Notes: generated by a model not told the origin, from the sequence alone. 64,000 nucleotides of DNA from Methanobrevibacter sp. (GCF_030539665.1 NZ_JAUNXR010000003.1:212037-276036), one strand, 5' to 3'; positions 8,804 to 18,086 are shown, counted from the stretch's first letter. Program-made: numbers and translations.

Positions 8804-8823
8804 AATGTTCCACTCCTAATAAA

Positions 8824-8844
8824 TATTAATATTTAATATTAATA
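8824..8844. promoter_or_regulatory. 21-bp perfect AT palindrome upstream of the carboxylate cluster
   Basis: TATTAATATT and AATATTAATA are exact reverse complements around a single T, ending 20 bp before the proposed DUF3100 start. It could be an operator for a dimeric regulator of the cluster. As it is made only of A and T in AT-rich DNA, a similar palindrome can arise by chance. The rest of the 8845-9010 gap is AT-rich with no gene. Confidence 0.3.
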
Positions 8845-9010
8845 ATTATTTTAAGTTATGTAGTATATAAACTAATAGTATTTTATCCTGAATATTACAC
8901 AATTTAGGAACTTTTATATTAAAAAAATATATGAAAATTTCACAAAATGAGAAAAATAGCTTAAAAATAACAATAAAATATGACTATGAAAATTAATTAA
9001 AGAAGATTAA

Positions 9011-10270
9011 TTATTCAAAACCCATTCTACAAAGTGGCTTTGACAGATGTCTTCTTGCAGAAACGGGAGTTTCATAAAATGAACCTTCTTCAAGATTTCT
9101 ATCAATTTTAAACTCCACCTTATCATTATTTTTTATTTTATATCCGCATTTCTTACATTTGAAACCTTTTCCTTTTCCGGCAGATGTCATTCTTTTTCCG
9201 CATTTGCAAAGAGGGTTTTTATATTCAACATCATTCATTTCCAACAGCTGGAATTTTTCAATGTTGAATGTATTATTTTCATTAATGCCTCCAAACAATC
9301 TTAAAACATCCCCCGGCCTTAAATCCTCAACATATTTTCTAAAGCCCTTTGTAGGTTCATAGGCACCACATTCAATAGAACCTGTTTCATCAGCCACATG
9401 AAAAAACATATGTCCTCCAGCAATGATTTTAGGTAGGGTTTTAACGGTCCCTATAATCTCATAACATCCAAATTTCCTCAATTGATCAATAGAATCGGCT
9501 TTTTGAATATGCATGTCAGTATGCTGATTTGTTTTATAAATTTGACAGTCAACAATATCCTCTTCAACCTCCACCATTTCAAAGGCCTTTTTTAGTGCAT
9601 CGACTGTGTTTGATCTGATGCCATACAAAACAGGGCAAGGAGTTTTCGGTTCAATGGCCATATACCCCTCAGCATAATCAATATTTTCAAATGTCTCGGG
9701 ATATGTTTCCTCATCCATCCTGTAAACGGATTCCCTGACAATATTCCGTTCAGTGCCATATTTGGATTTGTCCCTATAAGCCAATAGCTCATAAGTGAAG
9801 TCCTCCAAGGGAAGAGAAATGGCTGCAATGGAACCTATAATCCCCCTGCCTTTTTTGAACTTGTGAATTTCAGCCCCAATTTTATTTGCAAAATTCTCCG
9901 CTTCATCAATTGTAATAATCTCATAGATGGCCTTGAATGCATAATCAACCATTTCAGAAGTTATTTCACCTTCATAGAAGACAACTCCCGGATTTGTATT
10001 GTCACATTCAAACATGGACAGCTCACCAACAGCATTTAAAATAATTTCCTTGGCAAGTTCAATGTCATTATCCAAAGGAATTTTAAAAGAAACACCACCA
10101 TTTCCCCTAGTCTTATGTCTTGCAAAAGGATTTAATCTAATTAAACGAGGAAAACCATCAATAGAGACATTGTTTTCCTTTAATTGATTAATTATTTGGC
10201 TAGCTAGAAATGTTGTACACATACCCTCTGGAGAATCAGTATCATCAATTCCAACATGTAAAAAATTAAT
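9011..10270 (-). CDS. tiaS: tRNA(Ile2) 2-agmatinylcytidine synthetase, with an ATT start
   Basis: TiaS ligates agmatine to cytidine 34 of tRNA-Ile(CAU) using ATP, so that it reads AUA; it is essential in most archaea. Visible are HVGIDDTDSPEGMCTTF at the N-terminus (catalytic kinase-like domain), an OB-fold region near residue 285, and a C-terminal zinc ribbon (LCKCGKRM and KCKKCGYK near 360-380). The only conventional start is GTG 10279, which lies inside the perfect AGGTGAT ribosome binding site. ATT 10270 lies exactly 4 nt downstream of it, matching ATG genes such as those at 15161 and 16668. The predicted protein is then 419 aa. Confidence 0.9.
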   Translation of the reverse strand: MNFLHVGIDDTDSPEGMCTTFLASQIINQLKENNVSIDGFPRLIRLNPFARHKTRGNGGVSFKIPLDNDIELAKEIILNAVGELSMFECDNTNPGVVFYEGEITSEMVDYAFKAIYEIITIDEAENFANKIGAEIHKFKKGRGIIGSIAAISLPLEDFTYELLAYRDKSKYGTERNIVRESVYRMDEETYPETFENIDYAEGYMAIEPKTPCPVLYGIRSNTVDALKKAFEMVEVEEDIVDCQIYKTNQHTDMHIQKADSIDQLRKFGCYEIIGTVKTLPKIIAGGHMFFHVADETGSIECGAYEPTKGFRKYVEDLRPGDVLRLFGGINENNTFNIEKFQLLEMNDVEYKNPLCKCGKRMTSAGKGKGFKCKKCGYKIKNNDKVEFKIDRNLEEGSFYETPVSARRHLSKPLCRMGFE

Positions 10271-10356
10271 TAAAATCACCTTGTTTATAAATATGAAAGT
10301 TAAATATAAAAAATATTAGTATCATAAAAACATAAATTCTTAAAGAGGCCTTTACA

Positions 10357-11295
10357 ATGCAACATAGAAATGATATGAATTCAGAGATAAACAACTTCTT
10401 AAAATCAGAAGGGTTTGAAACTTCCAATATTTATGACCATGGTGCATTTGATATTGTAGCTCGTAAAAATCTTCTAATACTTCTTGTCAAGACCTTTGGA
10501 AACATTGATGGAGTAAATAAAACAAATTCCGAAGAAATGAAACAATTAGCCAGCATATTCTTAGCTTCCCCATTGATAATTGGAGAAAAATCAAGAAACG
10601 GAAAATTGGAAGATGGAGTAATATATGAAAGATATGATATTCCAACAATTACCCTAAACACATTCAAGCATATGATTTTATATGATGAATATCCTGAAAT
10701 AATAGCGGATAGAGGAGGATATTTCGTCAAGATAAATGGAAATGTATTGAAAGAGTATAGGGACAAAAATTCATTATCTTTAAAAGATTTGGCAGACATG
10801 GCTCATGTATCAAGAGCAACCATGTACAAATACGAAAATGATATGGTTAAGGTAAATACGGAAACCGCAATCATATTGGAGGAGATATTAGGTACAAAAA
10901 TTACTGTTGACATAAATCTTTTAAAGCCTTCTGAAAGCAGTGAAAACCTGAAGTATAGTGATGATGAAAATACGAAAATATTGTCAAAGCTAGGATATGG
11001 AGTTATTTCAACAAACAAAAGTCCTTTTGATGCGGCCGCAAAAATCAAAAACAAGGAATCCAATCCTTTAATTGCCAATGTTGAGAAAAATAGGACTCCA
11101 AAAACATTAGAGAAAATGGCAGTTCCCTTGAAGGATTTGTCCTTAATCACATCATCCGACTCTGTATTTATAGTGGATAATGAAAAAATAAGCGAATCAA
11201 TTGGAGAAATTCCAGTAATTAAATCCTGGGAATTGAATGAATTTGAAAGTTCACAAGACTTATTGAAATTAATCAAAGAAAGAAAAAACAATTAG
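10357..11295 (+). CDS. Archaeal HTH-type transcriptional regulator
   Basis: 312 residues. Residues 1-110 resemble an endonuclease-like or effector domain (DIVARKNLLILLVKTFGNID), and residues about 125-175 are a Cro/CI-type helix-turn-helix (LKDLADMAHVSRATMYKYEN). The architecture is that of the conserved euryarchaeal family of putative HTH regulators of unknown target. It is divergent from tiaS and 9 bases upstream of a Cys-rich gene that probably shares its transcript. Confidence 0.8.
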   Translation: MQHRNDMNSEINNFLKSEGFETSNIYDHGAFDIVARKNLLILLVKTFGNIDGVNKTNSEEMKQLASIFLASPLIIGEKSRNGKLEDGVIYERYDIPTITLNTFKHMILYDEYPEIIADRGGYFVKINGNVLKEYRDKNSLSLKDLADMAHVSRATMYKYENDMVKVNTETAIILEEILGTKITVDINLLKPSESSENLKYSDDENTKILSKLGYGVISTNKSPFDAAAKIKNKESNPLIANVEKNRTPKTLEKMAVPLKDLSLITSSDSVFIVDNEKISESIGEIPVIKSWELNEFESSQDLLKLIKERKNN

Positions 11296-11304
11296 GTGAG
11301 AGAT

Positions 11305-11697
11305 ATGGAAAATTTAAAAATCGAAGGAATGAAAGATTATCCTATAAAATGGATCTGTAACTTTAGAGGGCAAAAAGCAATTGGAGTATGTGGATACAGC
11401 CAGAAAATAGCAATGTTTGCAGCAGATCCAAGGGTTGCCGGAATAATTGAAGACATTGTAATAGGAACTGACCCTGAAGCAGAAGGTTTTGGATGTGAAG
11501 AAAAAGACAGATGCTGCAATTTTGATTGCAAATACTGTGAAATCGACGCTAAAAAATACTTGTCAATAACCGGTAAAAAACCTTCAAATAAAAATGTAAA
11601 AGAATTGGAACAAGGTTTGAAAAGCCTTAACCTTGAATTGGAATCATTGAAATACGTTCCTTTCGACAAATATGAAGTAGTGGATTGTAAGGAATAA
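11305..11697 (+). CDS. Conserved Cys-rich protein of unknown function
   Basis: 130 residues starting MENLKIEGMKDYPIKW. ATG 11305 is preferred over GTG 11296 because GGTGAGAG precedes it. Eight cysteines include a tight cluster CEEKDRCCNFDCKYCE (about residues 69-84), suggesting a metal or Fe-S site. It follows the HTH regulator and may be cotranscribed. I do not recognise the family. Confidence 0.7.
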   Translation: MENLKIEGMKDYPIKWICNFRGQKAIGVCGYSQKIAMFAADPRVAGIIEDIVIGTDPEAEGFGCEEKDRCCNFDCKYCEIDAKKYLSITGKKPSNKNVKELEQGLKSLNLELESLKYVPFDKYEVVDCKE

Positions 11698-11710
11698 ACT
11701 TTACAAAACA

Positions 11711-12505
11711 CTATAATTCTTTTAATGCTGTGAAATCTTCTTTTACTTCTTTTTCATTAGCTACACCAACAGTTATGAGGTCAGCTAAACCAAAATCATC
11801 CAGAAATGAGAATGCTTCCTTAGGTGTTAAAATACCTGCAGCCAATACTCTAGATGCAATTATTTTTTTATCTAATTTTAAGACCTTTTGTTTGAATTCT
11901 TCCCGTTCATTTTCTAAAAATGAAGGAAGATCCATCATATAGGCCAATTTGTTTAAAGGAATCATGTAAAAGTCGAACAAATCCAAATCAATATTGTTGG
12001 CCAACTGTTCTGTGGTTTTATTAGGAAATGAAGTGGAAATGCCTGCTAATGAATCAGTATCATTAATGGCTTCCAAAATTTCATTGTTTAAATTCCAGTC
12101 ATAGCCATCAGTTATGAATTCGTCGATGAGCATTATTGGAGTTTTGAATTTTGAAAACAATTCTATATCCTCATCCCAATCAACCTCTTTAGCCACATCA
12201 TAATTAGGAGCCATATAATCAACTTCTGACTTTCCGATAGTAGCTATTACATCCATATTGCAACCACTATTCAAAGCTATTTCAAAACCTTCAATAAGTG
12301 CATCATCATTAACAAGATTGATTGCCCTTACTCCCTGTTCGTATGAATCCACGATGATTTTAGCTATGTTATCGGGATTTCTGTGCAAATCCAGCTGGTA
12401 TAATCTGGCCCTATGGCCAAAATAAGGCTCTCCAATAAGTGGAGCATATCCCAGAATGGTTCTGGGAATATCCTTGCCCTTATATATTAGGTCATCCTGA
12501 AAAAT
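11711..12505 (-). CDS. TIM-barrel protein, aldo/keto-reductase-like, with an ATT start
   Basis: From TTG 12388 the protein is 225 aa, but the frame stays open upstream and adds a conserved-looking N-terminus (IPRTILGYAPLIGEPYFGHR). No ATG, GTG or TTG exists there. GAGGGGAT at 12510-12517 followed by 4 nt and ATT 12505 gives a 264-aa protein. The C-terminal FGLADLITVGVANEKEVKE resembles the end of aldo/keto reductases, whose barrels bind NADPH, but the catalytic Tyr-Lys pair is not clear. It lies 14 bases after the YbjQ-like gene. Substrate unknown. Confidence 0.6.
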   Translation of the reverse strand: MFQDDLIYKGKDIPRTILGYAPLIGEPYFGHRARLYQLDLHRNPDNIAKIIVDSYEQGVRAINLVNDDALIEGFEIALNSGCNMDVIATIGKSEVDYMAPNYDVAKEVDWDEDIELFSKFKTPIMLIDEFITDGYDWNLNNEILEAINDTDSLAGISTSFPNKTTEQLANNIDLDLFDFYMIPLNKLAYMMDLPSFLENEREEFKQKVLKLDKKIIASRVLAAGILTPKEAFSFLDDFGLADLITVGVANEKEVKEDFTALKEL

Positions 12506-12519
12506 TTGAATCCCCTCAA

Positions 12520-12858
12520 TCAGATTTTTCTTACAACAACAGCAGTTCCATAAGCTAAAATTTCCTGCATAACCTCAGAAATATCATTAGAATCATAACG
12601 AGCTGCAATAATAGCATTTGCACCCATTTGCTCAGCATGTTCAATCATTCTTTTTAATGCTTCATCACGGGTTTCTTCCATCATTTTAACATATTCCTTA
12701 ATTTCACCGCCAAAAATAGAACGTACACCTGCAGCTATTTGACCTCCAGCACCCCTGCTTCTTACAGTCAAACCGTAAACAAACCCTTTGGTTTCTAAAA
12801 TCTCATATCCTGGAATTTCATTTGAAGTTACAATTGGAAAATAATCTACAGTTACCAT
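12520..12858 (-). CDS. YbjQ / UPF0145 family protein
   Basis: 112 residues with the family features: an N-terminal TSNEIPGYEILETKGFVYG, GGQIAAGVRSIFGGEIKEY near residue 40 and MGANAIIAARYD near 82. Members form pentamers or decamers of unknown function. The second ATG (12858) is chosen because GGTGAT lies 4 nt upstream. It is upstream of, and probably cotranscribed with, the TIM-barrel gene. Confidence 0.85.
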   Translation of the reverse strand: MVTVDYFPIVTSNEIPGYEILETKGFVYGLTVRSRGAGGQIAAGVRSIFGGEIKEYVKMMEETRDEALKRMIEHAEQMGANAIIAARYDSNDISEVMQEILAYGTAVVVRKI

Positions 12859-12968
12859 CATAATCACCCACTATTAATTATTTTAATTAAATTTTAAATA
12901 TAAGGAGATATATAAAATTTATTGTTATCAAAATTTATGTTTATAACAATATTATAAATGGTGAAATA

Positions 12969-14543
12969 ATGAAAGTACTTGTTGCAGATGCAATTAATGA
13001 GAAAGGTATTGAAAATTTAAAGCAAGCCGGAGAAGTTGTTGTTGATACCGACATCACTCCTGACGAATTGGCTGAAACAATCCACGAATACGACGCTATC
13101 GTGGTAAGAAGTAGAACAAAGCTTACAAAAGACATTATTGACAAAGCAGATAATCTTAAAATTATCGCAAGAGCTGGAGTAGGTGTAGATAACATCGACT
13201 TAGATGCTGCTACCGAAAAAGGAATCATGGTTGTAAACTCACCGGAATCTACTTCAATTACTGTAGCTGAACATACCATGGGCTTATTACTTGCACTTGC
13301 ACGTAAATTATCCATAGCAGACAAATCTGTAAAAGATGGCAAATGGGAAAAGAAAAAATTTATGGGTGTTGAACTTAGAAACAAAACCCTCGGTGTTATT
13401 GGAATGGGTAGAATCGGTTCACAGGTAGTAAACAGATGTAAAGCATTTGAAATGGATGCAATAGTTTATGACCCTTATCTTCCAGAAGAGGTTGCAAACC
13501 AAATGGGAGTTACATTAACCGATTTGGAAACTGTTCTTAAAAATGCTGATTTTATTACAATCCACGTACCTCTTACTCCTGAAACCAAGCACTTGATTTC
13601 AGACGATGAATTTGAAATAATGAAAGATACTGCATTTATCGCTAACTGTGCTCGTGGAGGAATTATTGACGAAGATGCACTTTATACTGCATTGCTAGAA
13701 AATAAAATCGGTGGAGCTGCTTTAGATGTATATGAAGAAGAACCACCAGCAGAGGATTGTAAATTATTCGAATTGGACAACATCATTTTAACTCCACATA
13801 TTGCTGCATCAACTAAAGAAGCTCAAAGGGATGCTGCAATTATCGTAGCTGATGAAATTATTGAATTAGCTAAAGGTGGAACCCCTCAAAATGTTTTAAA
13901 CATGCCACGTATCGACACCAACACATATAAAAAATTAACCCCATATGTGGAGCTATGTGAGAAATTAGGTAGTTTCATTGCACAAGCAATAAGCGGTAAA
14001 ATCAAAGAACTTGAAGTTGTTTACGCTGGAGAATTAGCAGAAATCGACAATATCGAAATCTTAACCAGAACCATCCTCCAAGGAGTAATTAATCCATTTT
14101 TAGGTTCCCCTGCAAATGCTGTAAACGCTCCTTTGATAGCTAAGGAAAGAGGAATTAGCATTATTGAAGGTAGAAAAAATGATGCTAAAGGTTACGGATC
14201 TTTAATCAAAGTAACTGCTAGAACCAATGAAGAAACATTCTCTGCAGTAGGAACAACCTTACACGATCCAAAAATATTAAAAGTAAACGACTACTGGGTA
14301 GACGTAAAACCAGAAGGCCACATGTTTATTGCTAAATATGAAGACATTCCTGGAAGCATAGGAAAAATAGGCACTAAACTTGGCGAACATGGAGTAAACA
14401 TTGGAATTATGCAAGTCGGAAGAGAAGAAAAAGATGGCAAAGCTATCATGATTCTCACTTTAGATAAAGAAATTCCACAAGACGTAATTAAAGAAATCCA
14501 AGAATTAGAAAATGTTTACGACGCAGTCGGACTCGAATTATAA
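12969..14543 (+). CDS. serA: D-3-phosphoglycerate dehydrogenase
   Basis: 524 residues, full length for the long SerA type. It oxidises 3-phosphoglycerate with NAD as the first step of serine synthesis. It has an N-terminal substrate domain, an NAD-binding motif [12 protein letters not shown] near residue 146, catalytic Arg/Glu/His positions ([19 protein letters not shown]), an intervening ASB domain and a C-terminal ACT domain ([16 protein letters not shown]) for feedback by serine. GGTGAA precedes ATG 12969. The stop codon lies inside a hairpin shared with the convergent gene. Confidence 0.96.
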   Translation: MKVLVADAINEKGIENLKQAGEVVVDTDITPDELAETIHEYDAIVVRSRTKLTKDIIDKADNLKIIARAGVGVDNIDLDAATEKGIMVVNSPESTSITVAEHTMGLLLALARKLSIADKSVKDGKWEKKKFMGVELRNKTLGVIGMGRIGSQVVNRCKAFEMDAIVYDPYLPEEVANQMGVTLTDLETVLKNADFITIHVPLTPETKHLISDDEFEIMKDTAFIANCARGGIIDEDALYTALLENKIGGAALDVYEEEPPAEDCKLFELDNIILTPHIAASTKEAQRDAAIIVADEIIELAKGGTPQNVLNMPRIDTNTYKKLTPYVELCEKLGSFIAQAISGKIKELEVVYAGELAEIDNIEILTRTILQGVINPFLGSPANAVNAPLIAKERGISIIEGRKNDAKGYGSLIKVTARTNEETFSAVGTTLHDPKILKVNDYWVDVKPEGHMFIAKYEDIPGSIGKIGTKLGEHGVNIGIMQVGREEKDGKAIMILTLDKEIPQDVIKEIQELENVYDAVGLEL

Positions 14544-14578
14544 AAAACAATATAATTATTTCACCAATATTGTTTTTT
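14542..14578. terminator. Hairpin terminator between serA and the convergent JAMM gene
   Basis: AAAAAACAATAT (14542-14553) and ATATTGTTTTTT (14567-14578) form a 12-bp stem with a 13-nt loop. The left arm overlaps the serA stop codon and the right arm ends in a T run, so it can end serA transcripts. By symmetry it may also act on the minus strand. Confidence 0.6.
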
Positions 14579-14615
14579 TATTTTCTTCTTTTTTTAAAAA
14601 AAATATTAACTGAAT

Positions 14616-15161
14616 TCAATCATCAAAGAATTCATCATCATCATCCTCATCAAAGAATCCCGGTTCAAAGGTTTCCCCTTCTTTTAGCACATCGTCCTCA
14701 TCGAAGAAATCATCAACTTCATCCTCAACAAGATAGCTGTAGTCCCCAACAGTATAATCCATTGGATCACCGTATTTGTCATATGCCCTGAATGTTTCAA
14801 GTGAGTATGGAAGACAAACGATCATGTGGAAAACCCCATGTTTTGAAAAGGTCTTTAAGTCAGCTTCTGAAGGCTGTGCACTTGGTCCCGGATGGCAATG
14901 AACAGACCCCCAATATTTCAATGTTGGAGGAACCATTTCACTGTGAAAAACGGCACCGGTGCTGCAAGTTTCACCCGGCAAAAAAATCAATCCTGTAATA
15001 TAAAGTATATTGTCTTTAATTTCACCATCAAGAAGAGCTAAAAATTCATTTGGAAAGGCTTGGGTAGAATAATATATGACAGATTCCAAAACTTCTGCAT
15101 CAACCCTAACCTCATCAAATTTATTATCATCGTTGCTAAAAATCTTTGAAAGAAAAGACAT
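14616..15161 (-). CDS. JAMM/MPN-family metalloprotease, possible desampylase
   Basis: 181 residues. The zinc motif is intact: Glu in PNEFLALLDGE near residue 38, then HCHPGPSAQPSEAD near 90, i.e. HxHP...SxxD. Archaeal JAMM proteins remove ubiquitin-like SAMPs from targets or release sulfur-carrier proteins. ATG 15161 follows AGGTGAT by 4 nt and is preferred over GTG 15170. The last 40 residues are extremely acidic and rich in Asp, Glu and Phe, with repeated GAT/GAA codons; such a tail is not needed for catalysis. It is downstream of Thg1 and aspartate dehydrogenase in one operon. Confidence 0.85.
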   Translation of the reverse strand: MSFLSKIFSNDDNKFDEVRVDAEVLESVIYYSTQAFPNEFLALLDGEIKDNILYITGLIFLPGETCSTGAVFHSEMVPPTLKYWGSVHCHPGPSAQPSEADLKTFSKHGVFHMIVCLPYSLETFRAYDKYGDPMDYTVGDYSYLVEDEVDDFFDEDDVLKEGETFEPGFFDEDDDDEFFDD

Positions 15162-15174
15162 GAAAATCACCTTA

Positions 15175-15906
15175 TTAAATTATATCCATCTCATTAAAAA
15201 ACCTATCTGAAAATATCGGCAGATCAAGATCCCTGTAAATATAATTTCTATAGGTGGTGTTAGGAGTCATTTCTTTTTTGTTGAATCCTGCTATTTCCTT
15301 TTGTTTTTTATAAAATCCCATTCCTCTTTTTTTCCAATTTTCAACATCGTTTAAGTTGATTCCTTCATTGAACAACATTTCATGAATATCCTTCCCTTTC
15401 AATCCTGATATTCTGTCATTTGCTTCTTTTGAAGAGTATTTGGATTTTAAAAACCATATACCATAGCCATTGACACAATTTCTCCAGGCTTCATCCTGAC
15501 GCCATTTAAAGTATTCTGCAATTTCATTTTTATTTACTGGAATTACCCTACAGTCAAAGGATATTGGCTTGTATAATGGTTTTTCGAAGTAGTTGCTGTA
15601 GTTAAGGGTGAATGAGCTTGAAGTGAAACTGGCAACTACTGAATCTATTTTTTCGAGTCTTTGGTTAAATGGAATTTCATTTAAGAGAATGTTAATCTCA
15701 TCAGAAAAAGTATAAACAAAAGATGGTGAAAACTCTTTTAATATGTCTTCACATACATCAGCCATCAAATTGGCGAAGTTTTCATCATAAGGTTTAATTA
15801 AATCAATTTTAGATGCAAGATTATGAAAGCTTCTACCATCTACTCTCAAAATAATAGAAGAACTTTTAGGAATTTTCAGGTCCGAATAAATTTCATAATC
15901 TTTCAT
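15175..15906 (-). CDS. thg1: Thg1-family tRNA 3'-5' nucleotidyltransferase
   Basis: 243 residues. IILRVDGRSFHNL near residue 18 and TFSDEINILL near 66 give the two metal-binding carboxylate sites of the reversed polymerase fold, and HINxN-type residues follow. In archaea these proteins add or repair nucleotides at tRNA 5' ends, templated by the 3' strand; in tRNA-His this is the G-1. No Shine-Dalgarno separates it from the upstream gene because it begins at the aspartate dehydrogenase stop. Whether it acts on tRNA-His or as a general repair enzyme cannot be told from sequence. Confidence 0.92.
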   Translation of the reverse strand: MKDYEIYSDLKIPKSSSIILRVDGRSFHNLASKIDLIKPYDENFANLMADVCEDILKEFSPSFVYTFSDEINILLNEIPFNQRLEKIDSVVASFTSSSFTLNYSNYFEKPLYKPISFDCRVIPVNKNEIAEYFKWRQDEAWRNCVNGYGIWFLKSKYSSKEANDRISGLKGKDIHEMLFNEGINLNDVENWKKRGMGFYKKQKEIAGFNKKEMTPNTTYRNYIYRDLDLPIFSDRFFNEMDII

Positions 15907-16668
15907 TTACATTCCAACAGTTATTGTTTCATTAAAACTTTTAAGCAATTTAATTGCGGATAAAGCTGCAAGCATGCTTGTTTTAGGATTTGCAGCACAA
16001 GGATAATTCATGGTAGTGGTCTTAAACTCGCCGAAATCCCCCTTAACGGTAAGCTCATGCACATTCCTATCAACTTTTGGATCCACTATAATTTTAACGT
16101 CGATATCCCTATTACATGCCAAACTGATGGTAGCTGCCACATTAATGTTTAATGGAAATTCCTTAACAGCCTCTGAAGCCTTACCTTCAAATAAAACCTC
16201 TTCATTATCAATAAGCTTGCCTAATGATTTTGGAGATTTGCGAGTCACAAGACGTACCTCATCCAAATTAAAGTTAGCAACGGCCTTCAAACCGTCAAGA
16301 CCAACCACAGCACCAGATGGAAGATGTATATGGGCCCCATTTTCTTCAGCTATCTTTAAAGCAAGAGAGTAAAAATCCTTATCCATCATTGCCCCAATAC
16401 TCATAATGATCATATCAATACCATTTTCCAAAGCGATTGTCGCATATTCCTTAACGGAGTCTGGAGAAGCACATTCTAAAATCAAATCAACATCAGACAA
16501 CATATCTTCAAAATTAAGAACTGCAACCCCACCTGCAATCTCAGCAAGGTTTTCAGCGCGCTCCACATCATTGTCGAAGAAATGAGAAATGTTAATATTG
16601 TTATCGCCGATGACATGTGATACAATAATATTAGCTATTGCACCACATCCAATTATCCCAACATTCAT
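15907..16668 (-). CDS. nadX: L-aspartate dehydrogenase
   Basis: 253 residues starting MNVGIIGCGAIANI, a Rossmann motif. IHLPSGAVVGLDGLKA near residue 112 and the C-terminal NVAATISLA and NYPCAANPKTS regions are typical of aspartate dehydrogenase, which turns aspartate and NAD(P) into iminoaspartate for quinolinate synthase. ATG 16668 lies 4 nt after AGTGAT. It replaces the oxidase NadB of aerobes. NadA and NadC are also in this window (35568 and 32986), so the full route to nicotinate mononucleotide is present though scattered. Confidence 0.92.
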   Translation of the reverse strand: MNVGIIGCGAIANIIVSHVIGDNNINISHFFDNDVERAENLAEIAGGVAVLNFEDMLSDVDLILECASPDSVKEYATIALENGIDMIIMSIGAMMDKDFYSLALKIAEENGAHIHLPSGAVVGLDGLKAVANFNLDEVRLVTRKSPKSLGKLIDNEEVLFEGKASEAVKEFPLNINVAATISLACNRDIDVKIIVDPKVDRNVHELTVKGDFGEFKTTTMNYPCAANPKTSMLAALSAIKLLKSFNETITVGM

Positions 16669-16729
16669 AAAAATCACTAAAATAATGTAAATAACGAAAA
16701 AATAATAAAAAAAGAAGTAATGTTAGAGG

Positions 16730-17125
16730 CTATAATTTTTCAGCTCTAACTCTGTGTTTTTCTTGTTTTTTTGCATTTTGATTAGATTGAGGTGTTACAG
16801 CTTCAGGAATTGGAGGTTCTCTTTTCACTTTTCTTATATCTCTTGGATTTATTAGCATGATGTCTCCAATAGCTTGAACTTTATCAAAATCAATGGTTAG
16901 CAAATCATGTTTGAAACTTCTAACTTCATCCTGTTGTTCCATCCTAAAACCATTGCTCAATAATCCCCTAAGACCGATTTCTTTTTTCTCAGGTTCTATT
17001 GCTCTTACTTGTAATTTTGAAATAGTTCCTAATCTTATATTGAGAATAACATCAGCAACACGACCTACATATTGACCTGTGATTGTGTATATATCTAAAT
17101 CATATAAACTTGAAACTTTTACCAT
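16730..17125 (-). CDS. PRC-barrel domain protein
   Basis: 131 residues. The first 90 form a PRC-barrel (VSSLYDLDIYTITGQYVGRV, then IGDIMLINPRDIRKV), and the rest is a Pro/Gln/Lys-rich basic tail. PRC-barrels occur in RimM and in archaeal cell-division proteins, but this single-domain form has no assigned role. AGGTGT precedes ATG 17125. The 17126-17358 gap upstream is strongly A-rich, probably the divergent promoter region, and contains no other gene. Confidence 0.8.
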   Translation of the reverse strand: MVKVSSLYDLDIYTITGQYVGRVADVILNIRLGTISKLQVRAIEPEKKEIGLRGLLSNGFRMEQQDEVRSFKHDLLTIDFDKVQAIGDIMLINPRDIRKVKREPPIPEAVTPQSNQNAKKQEKHRVRAEKL

Positions 17126-17358
17126 TATAACACCTACAAATAATTAAATTAAATTATTTATATTTTATTTTTCTGTTTATATAAATAGTTTATGATTAAA
17201 AAATGAAAAAAAATAAAGAAAAAAGGCAAAATCATAGAAAAATAATAATAAAAATAAATAAAAAGAAAAATTTAAACAAAAAAATAATTAAAAAAGCATA
17301 AAAATTTATAAATTTAAAAAACAAAGATTAAAACAATAAATCAAATGGAGATTATAAA

Positions 17359-18084
17359 TTGTGGGATACAAGTAAAGATTATAGGATTTTAGTTGCAAAT
17401 GAAGCACGTGAAAATTATTTAAATTTGATTCCAACAGCATCATTTAGAGGAAATTGGAATAAAAAAATGGCTATTGATACAGCAAAAACCATGAATAGTG
17501 ATTTTCAATCATTACTTTACTCCTATCTCGAAGGAGATGACCTTCCAAACTCTCCAGATGTAGCAAATTTGGCCGAAAAGGCTGAAAAAATTATTGAATA
17601 TTTGGGCGGTCCCGATTGGAACAAGAAGTTCCTAAATGGAGCACCTAAAGAAGACCGCAACAAGACAATAGCAAATATTGCAAAAGTCAGATTCTTTTTA
17701 GACAGCATTTTAGGTCTTAAAGACCGTTTGGCACTTGGTCCGATTCCTGATCCAATTATGGGAATCGACATTAAGGTTGGGGAAGTAATGAGTGTCATGA
17801 AACATCCTGAAGCTGATGCATTGATGATTTGTAACGTGAACCTTGGAAACAGAGCGATAACCGTTGTTACAAATGATTTGAATGTAAAAGAGGGAAATAG
17901 GGTAGGAGTTTCATTATTGCCTCCACAGGAATTTATGGAGATTACAAGTGAAGGAATGTTCTTAGGAATGAACGGAAGCATTCTAAAAGAAGTTGATGGC
18001 GAATTGGGCCAGATGCCTAAAGGAATTCCCATGGAATCACTTAATGAGACCCGTAATTTAGTAGAATCCTACTTGAAAAAATAA
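17359..18084 (+). CDS. tRNA-binding-domain protein (Trbp111/EMAP-II-like)
   Basis: 241 residues. The C-terminal part (about 130-215) is an OB-fold tRNA-binding domain: GIDIKVGEVMSVMKHPEADA, then VTNDLNVKEGNRVGVSLLPP. The N-terminal 120 residues are helical and not catalytic. Such proteins bind tRNA structure and can assist synthetases. The start is TTG 17359, after GGAGAT; no ATG gives this frame. Confidence 0.85.
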   Translation: MWDTSKDYRILVANEARENYLNLIPTASFRGNWNKKMAIDTAKTMNSDFQSLLYSYLEGDDLPNSPDVANLAEKAEKIIEYLGGPDWNKKFLNGAPKEDRNKTIANIAKVRFFLDSILGLKDRLALGPIPDPIMGIDIKVGEVMSVMKHPEADALMICNVNLGNRAITVVTNDLNVKEGNRVGVSLLPPQEFMEITSEGMFLGMNGSILKEVDGELGQMPKGIPMESLNETRNLVESYLKK

Positions 18085-18086
18085 AA

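Noticed and set aside
8824..8844. A confident operator site
   Set aside because: It is a perfect palindrome but contains only A and T in very AT-rich DNA, so it is reported only as a weak candidate.
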